From an uncultured Chthoniobacterales bacterium (lineage in GTDB: Bacteria > Verrucomicrobiota > Verrucomicrobiia > Chthoniobacterales > UBA10450), in NCBI GenBank assembly GCA_955652255.1, contig CATPAW010000082.1:1-16980 (forward strand): DNA of 16,980 bases. The letters run 5' to 3'. Both the position numbers and the translations under genes were made by a program. The stretch's first letter is position 1, and the number at the start of each line of letters is the position of its first letter. Shown piece by piece: positions 13,664-16,980 of this stretch. The notes under the pieces were generated by a model that was given only the letters and a program-made list of their open reading frames with translations, was not told the DNA's origin and did not search any database.

Positions 13664-14989
13664 TTGCGCTACAAAAATCAAAGTGCCGCGGTTCTTGGGG
13701 CCGGTTTGAGCGGGACGGCCGCTGCGCTTCTCCTTAAAGCGGAAGGCGCGCAAGTGACCGTTCTCGACAACGCCGAGGAAAGAAATCTGCTCAAGTCGAC
13801 CATCGACAATCTGCGAGCGCGAGGTATTCGCGTGATCTGCGGCCCGGATGCAGATCAGGATTCGTCAACTTACGAGCTGGTTGTTTTGAGTCCGGGAATC
13901 GATCGGGCTTCGCCGCTCGCGCGCAAATTTTCTTCACGGAAGATCGACATGATGGGCGAGCTCGAGCTCGGCTGGCGGTCCTGCGTACTCCCGGTCATCG
14001 CCGTGACGGGTACGAACGGCAAGACGACAACGACCGAGTTGCTCGCGCAAATGCTGAACGCGTGCGGACAACGGACCATCGCTTGCGGCAACATCGGCAA
14101 GCCGCTCTCAGAAGTCGCCCTGGAAAAAAACCACTTCGACGTGCTCACAGTCGAAGTGAGTTCGTTTCAATTGGAAACAATCAAAACTTTCCGGCCGTCC
14201 ATCGCGCTTTGGCTCAACTTCGCCCCCGATCATCTCGACCGTTATCGCTCTGTCGCCGAATATCGCGCGGCCAAATTTCGGATTTTTGAAAATCAAACGG
14301 CGGAAGACGTGGCAATTGTTAATGCAGCTGAAAGCCTGCCGAAGATTCAGCCGCGTCAAATTACCTTCAGCGCTTATGCCGATCGGGCCGACTTTCGGTT
14401 GGCCGAAGGCTCGATCGTTTATCAAAACAAGCCGGTCCTCCGGCTGGCCGAAACAAAACTGCGCGGCTCGCATAACATCGAGAACCTGATGGCCACTCTT
14501 GCGGCTGGAATGGCGCGCGGGTTGTCGTTCGAAGAAATGGTGCCGTCGCTCTCCGCGTACGAACCGCGTCCGCATCGCTGCGAATTTGTCCGGCAGATCG
14601 GCGGCGTCGATTACGTTAATGATTCGAAGGCGACGAACCTCGATGCGGTGGAGAAAGCGCTGCTCGCGCAAAGCAAACCGGTCATTCTGATCGCGGGCGG
14701 AAAAGACAAAGGCTTTACCTTCGATCCGTTGCGGCCACTCGTGAAAGAAAAAGTGAGATCGACAATCCTCATCGGCGAAATGGCGGAAAGCATTGCGCAC
14801 GCCTGGAGCGGCGCGGTCAAATCCGAAATTGCGAGCTCGCTCGCCGATGCGGTTGAGCGCGCGCACGCCATCGCCGGGCCGGGCGAAGTGGTTCTTTTTT
14901 CTCCAGGCACATCTTCCTTCGACATGTTTAAAAGCTACACCGACCGCGGCGATCAATTTCGTGTCCTCGTGCAAGCTCTGCCGAAATAA
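13664..14989 (+). CDS. murD: UDP-N-acetylmuramoyl-L-alanine-D-glutamate ligase (TTG start)
   Basis: MurD adds D-glutamate to UDP-MurNAc-L-Ala in the cytoplasm. The 441-residue product begins with a Rossmann-like loop VLGAGLSGTAAA (10-21). It carries the P-loop GTNGKTTTT (116-124), EVSSFQLE (164-171), LNFAPDHLDRY (184-194), the probable carbamylated Lys204, NDSKATN (319-325) and GGKDKG (345-350). The start must be TTG at 13664: GAGG at 13653-13656 lies 7 nt upstream, the next Met is at residue 96, and the nucleotide loop needs the early start. The upstream GAGG overlaps the end of mraY. Use of a weak start codon may lower MurD output relative to its neighbours. The 4-bp gap after its stop leads to the LysM gene. 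Confidence 0.95.
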   Translation: MRYKNQSAAVLGAGLSGTAAALLLKAEGAQVTVLDNAEERNLLKSTIDNLRARGIRVICGPDADQDSSTYELVVLSPGIDRASPLARKFSSRKIDMMGELELGWRSCVLPVIAVTGTNGKTTTTELLAQMLNACGQRTIACGNIGKPLSEVALEKNHFDVLTVEVSSFQLETIKTFRPSIALWLNFAPDHLDRYRSVAEYRAAKFRIFENQTAEDVAIVNAAESLPKIQPRQITFSAYADRADFRLAEGSIVYQNKPVLRLAETKLRGSHNIENLMATLAAGMARGLSFEEMVPSLSAYEPRPHRCEFVRQIGGVDYVNDSKATNLDAVEKALLAQSKPVILIAGGKDKGFTFDPLRPLVKEKVRSTILIGEMAESIAHAWSGAVKSEIASSLADAVERAHAIAGPGEVVLFSPGTSSFDMFKSYTDRGDQFRVLVQALPK

Positions 14990-14993
14990 AATC

Positions 14994-15554
14994 ATGAAAC
15001 TCCCGAAATTCAGCACCCGAAAAAAGCTTCGCGCCACGGCCGCGCACCGGTCGCTCCGGGCCTCGGGCCAGACGGACTGCGAAGAAATGTCCGAACCAAA
15101 CATGAAGTTATCTCGTGCGCTGCTGATCGTTCTGCTTCTGCATGTGGTAGCCGTTTCCGGAATCATCGCTTTTAACGCAATGAAAACATGGCAGGCACCG
15201 ATTGTTCCGACGTCAGCACCGATAACAAACACTCCGGTTGCAGCCGTTGGATCGACAATCGAACCCGCTGCGGGCAGTTCGCGGCCACCGCTTGCCCAAA
15301 AAGATTCCGTGCCGACCAAGCCGATCGCGAAAGACGGCGGCAGGGTAAAGCAGACCGGAAACGCGAAGAGTGCAGACTTCGGGAAAGTTTACGTCGTGGT
15401 AAAAGGCGATAATCCGGTGACGATCGCAAAGAAATTCAAAGTTTCCTACGACGATTTGGTCGCGCTCAATCACATCGATGATCCGCGTAAATTGCAGATC
15501 GGACAAAAGCTCTTGATCCCCAAAACGCCGAGAACAAAGAAAGCGGACGAATGA
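14994..15554 (+). CDS. Membrane-anchored LysM-domain protein
   Basis: The 186-residue product has a basic N-terminal stretch, one membrane helix (about 40-62), a Pro/Thr/Ala-rich linker (65-130) and a single C-terminal LysM domain (about 132-176). The LysM domain reads YVVVKGDNPVTIAKKF through VSYDDLVALNHI to LQIGQKLLIP, which would bind glycan in the periplasm. The open frame extends upstream inside murD, but the ATG at 14994 just after the murD stop is more sensible; ATGs at 15087 and 15102 are shorter options. It lies between murD and ftsW, so it probably acts in septal or lateral wall synthesis, perhaps in an FtsN-like or scaffold role. That role is inferred only from context and topology. 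Confidence 0.82.
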   Translation: MKLPKFSTRKKLRATAAHRSLRASGQTDCEEMSEPNMKLSRALLIVLLLHVVAVSGIIAFNAMKTWQAPIVPTSAPITNTPVAAVGSTIEPAAGSSRPPLAQKDSVPTKPIAKDGGRVKQTGNAKSADFGKVYVVVKGDNPVTIAKKFKVSYDDLVALNHIDDPRKLQIGQKLLIPKTPRTKKADE

Positions 15555-15578
15555 ATCTGTGCGTCAATAGGATCTTCC

Positions 15579-15727
15579 GGGTAGTGCACGCGTCCCGCGT
15601 GCTGGTTGCGGCGTCCTGCCGCAACAGTCTTTCGATGCTTAATCGACCGGCGCTAGATTTCGCGCCTTTAGAAAAGTTCGCGATGGCGAGGACGCCATCG
15701 CCAGCACGCGAGACGCGTGCGCTACCC
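15579..15727. repeat. REP-like element made of four hairpins
   Basis: The outer arms 15579-15605 and 15701-15727 are inverted repeats matching at 25 of 27 positions. Each arm contains its own palindrome, GCACGCG and CGCGTGC around TCC (left) or AGA (right). Between them are two further hairpins: an 8-bp stem at 15605-15612 with 15618-15625, and a 9-bp stem at 15680-15688 with 15693-15701. The loops GTCCT and AGGA are near-complements. No reading frame in it is convincing. It fills most of the 212-bp gap between the LysM gene and ftsW. REP/BIME elements of this kind are usually moved by RAYT transposases and can act as mRNA-stability or termination sites. Confidence 0.8.
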
Positions 15728-15766
15728 AATCTGAAACAATCCGCTGCCCAGATCTCGACGTAATCG

Positions 15767-16909
15767 ATGCACCGCAAAAGCGCCTACATTTTGTTTCTCG
15801 CCGTGCTCGGCATGCTCGTCATCGGTATCGTCATGCTTTTTAGCACGAGCGCTTTCGCGCGCGACAGTCATGGGAACGTCTATTTTTTCATCAGACGCCA
15901 GGCGATCTGGCTTGGCGTTGGGCTGGCCCTTTGCACGATTACCGCGCTGATTGATTACCATTTCTGGCAGCGAACGTGGTGGCTTTGGTTTGGCCTTGCC
16001 TTTATCGCACTCGCACTTTGCTTCGTTCCGCACCTCGGAATGCGCATTAACGGGTCGCGACGCTGGGTTGGTCTTGGCCAGTTTGGTTTTCAGCCTTCTG
16101 AGATCGCGAAGATCGCTGCAGTTTTTTTTCTCGGCGCCTGGTTCTCGCGTTACGAAAAAGCAACCAAAAGTCTGCTTTACGGGTTTGTTCTTCCGCTTGT
16201 GGTCACGAGTTTGTTGCTCGCGCTAATTGTTTCCGAAGTCGATCTCGGAACAGCCGTCCTGCTTGGCGCAACAGCATTCGTAATGATGTTCGTGGCTGGG
16301 GTAAATCCGATCTGGCTTAGTCTGGTTTCGCTCACGGGCCTGGGCGGCATTCTCTTCCTCGCCACGCAAATATCGGAACGAATGGGCCGCCTCGCCGCAT
16401 TTCTCGATCCGGAACGTTTCAAACAAGATGCCGGTTTGCAACAGATGCAGGCATTAATCGCTTGGGGCAGCGGTGGAATGGAAGGGCTCGGCCTCGGCAA
16501 CGGCCGGCAAAAGATGCTTTACCTGCCCTACGCGCACACCGATTTCATTTTCCCGATCATCGGGGAAGAGCTCGGCCTGCGCGCCAGTTTGCTCGTTGTC
16601 TTTTTATTCGTGGTCATCATCGTTTGCGGGATGATGATCGCGCTGCACGCAAAAGACCGTTTCGGTTTGCTGGTTGGCTGCGGCATCGTTTCGCTCGTGG
16701 CCTTGCAAGCGGCGGTGAACATTGGCGTTGCCACTTCCCTTTTGCCCAACAAAGGTCTGCCGCTACCGTTTATCAGCTACGGCGGTTCCAATCTTGTCGC
16801 GTGTTTGTTTGGGATTGGTTTGCTCCTCAATATTTATCGCCAGGGCGTGCTCGAGCCGGTCCACAGAAGAGCGGCGTCGATGCAGGTTCGGATGACGCCG
16901 CGTATTTAA
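15767..16909 (+). CDS. ftsW: Septal peptidoglycan glycosyltransferase FtsW (SEDS family)
   Basis: This polytopic inner-membrane enzyme polymerises lipid II into glycan strands at the septum together with FtsI. The 380-residue protein has about ten hydrophobic segments. SEDS signatures are NGSRRWVGLGQFGFQPSEIAK (95-115), SEVDLGTA (156-163) with the probable catalytic Asp159, IGEELGLRA, and the late LPNKGLPLPFISYGGSN segment. RodA is the main alternative, but position directly before murG in the dcw cluster supports FtsW. It has no clear Shine-Dalgarno sequence and starts 39 bp after the REP-like element. murG follows 24 bp downstream. Confidence 0.94.
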   Translation: MHRKSAYILFLAVLGMLVIGIVMLFSTSAFARDSHGNVYFFIRRQAIWLGVGLALCTITALIDYHFWQRTWWLWFGLAFIALALCFVPHLGMRINGSRRWVGLGQFGFQPSEIAKIAAVFFLGAWFSRYEKATKSLLYGFVLPLVVTSLLLALIVSEVDLGTAVLLGATAFVMMFVAGVNPIWLSLVSLTGLGGILFLATQISERMGRLAAFLDPERFKQDAGLQQMQALIAWGSGGMEGLGLGNGRQKMLYLPYAHTDFIFPIIGEELGLRASLLVVFLFVVIIVCGMMIALHAKDRFGLLVGCGIVSLVALQAAVNIGVATSLLPNKGLPLPFISYGGSNLVACLFGIGLLLNIYRQGVLEPVHRRAASMQVRMTPRI

Positions 16910-16933
16910 TCGCAAGATCGACAATCAACTTTC

Positions 16934-16980
16934 ATGAACGCAGTGATTGCATGTGGCGGAACCGGCGGACATCTTTTCCC
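16934..16980 (+). CDS. murG: UDP-GlcNAc:lipid I N-acetylglucosaminyltransferase MurG (5' fragment, runs off the window)
   Basis: Only 15 full codons are visible: MNAVIACGGTGGHLF, followed by the start of a Pro codon. The early GGTGGH is the glycine-rich N-terminal loop characteristic of MurG, the peripheral membrane enzyme that converts lipid I to lipid II. The start lies 24 bp after ftsW, the standard dcw order. Too short for anything more. Confidence 0.9.
   Translation, partial: MNAVIACGGTGGHLF

Noticed and set aside
13957..13974. Palindrome GAGCTCGAGCTC inside murD
   Set aside because: It encodes the ordinary GELELG stretch of MurD; best explained by codon choice.
14108..15319. 403-codon minus-strand open frame opposite murD and the LysM gene
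   Set aside because: It is antisense to a clear murD with all family motifs. Its translation is basic and low in recognisable motifs, as expected of a shadow frame in GC-rich DNA.
15579..15727. CRISPR-like array
   Set aside because: The repeats are inverted and form nested hairpins; there are no direct repeats with regular spacers and no cas genes.
15551..15763. 70-codon plus-strand open frame in the LysM-ftsW spacer
   Set aside because: It consists mostly of the REP-like palindromes and has no coding character.

Overview
The window is chromosomal DNA from a GC-rich Gram-negative-type bacterium. The MurE DNPR motif indicates meso-diaminopimelate peptidoglycan, and a TonB/ExbB/ExbD set implies an outer membrane. 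A verrucomicrobial, possibly soil-dwelling Chthoniobacterales-like host is my best guess. It rests on gene order and protein character recalled from memory (GuaB3-type IMPDH, a LysM gene between murD and ftsW, the IS1-like element), so it is moderate-to-low confidence inference. No rRNA, tRNA or CRISPR array was seen.

Left part (1-5929, minus strand). Reading leftward from 5929 there is a secreted YD-repeat-like protein, exbB/tolQ, exbD/tolR, a TonB-like protein, a small one-helix zinc-ribbon protein, a CBS-less IMP-dehydrogenase-family gene (guaB3 type) and fabF, which runs off the left edge. Overlaps of 4 bp and gaps of 1-67 bp suggest one transcription unit. Between the YD-repeat gene and exbB sits an 823-bp insertion (4595-5417) with perfect 18-bp terminal inverted repeats and an 8-bp target duplication. 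It carries only the C-terminal end of an IS1-like transposase, a 101-codon passenger gene coupled to it, and an opposing ORF of unknown origin that replaces the transposase N-terminus.

Right part (6057-16980, plus strand). This is the division and cell-wall (dcw) cluster: mraZ, rsmH, ftsL-like, ftsI, murE, murF, mraY, murD, a LysM-domain membrane protein, ftsW and the first codons of murG. Spacing is very tight: rsmH/ftsL/ftsI overlap by 4 bp, murE/murF abut, and murF/mraY overlap by 4 bp. A 10-bp-period repeat array that matches MraZ operator boxes lies just upstream of mraZ. The enzymes run from UDP-MurNAc-dipeptide (MurE, MurF, MurD) to lipid I (MraY) and lipid II (MurG), then to septal polymerisation and cross-linking (FtsW, FtsI, FtsL). 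A 149-bp four-hairpin REP-like element sits in the only sizeable gap of this half, between the LysM gene and ftsW.

Most of the window is well-known core machinery. The less ordinary items are the decayed insertion and its passengers, its placement on the exbB start codon, the REP-like element, the LysM gene inside dcw, and the pairing of a TonB-type motor with guaB3 and fabF. I did not find convincing evidence for a wholly new system.
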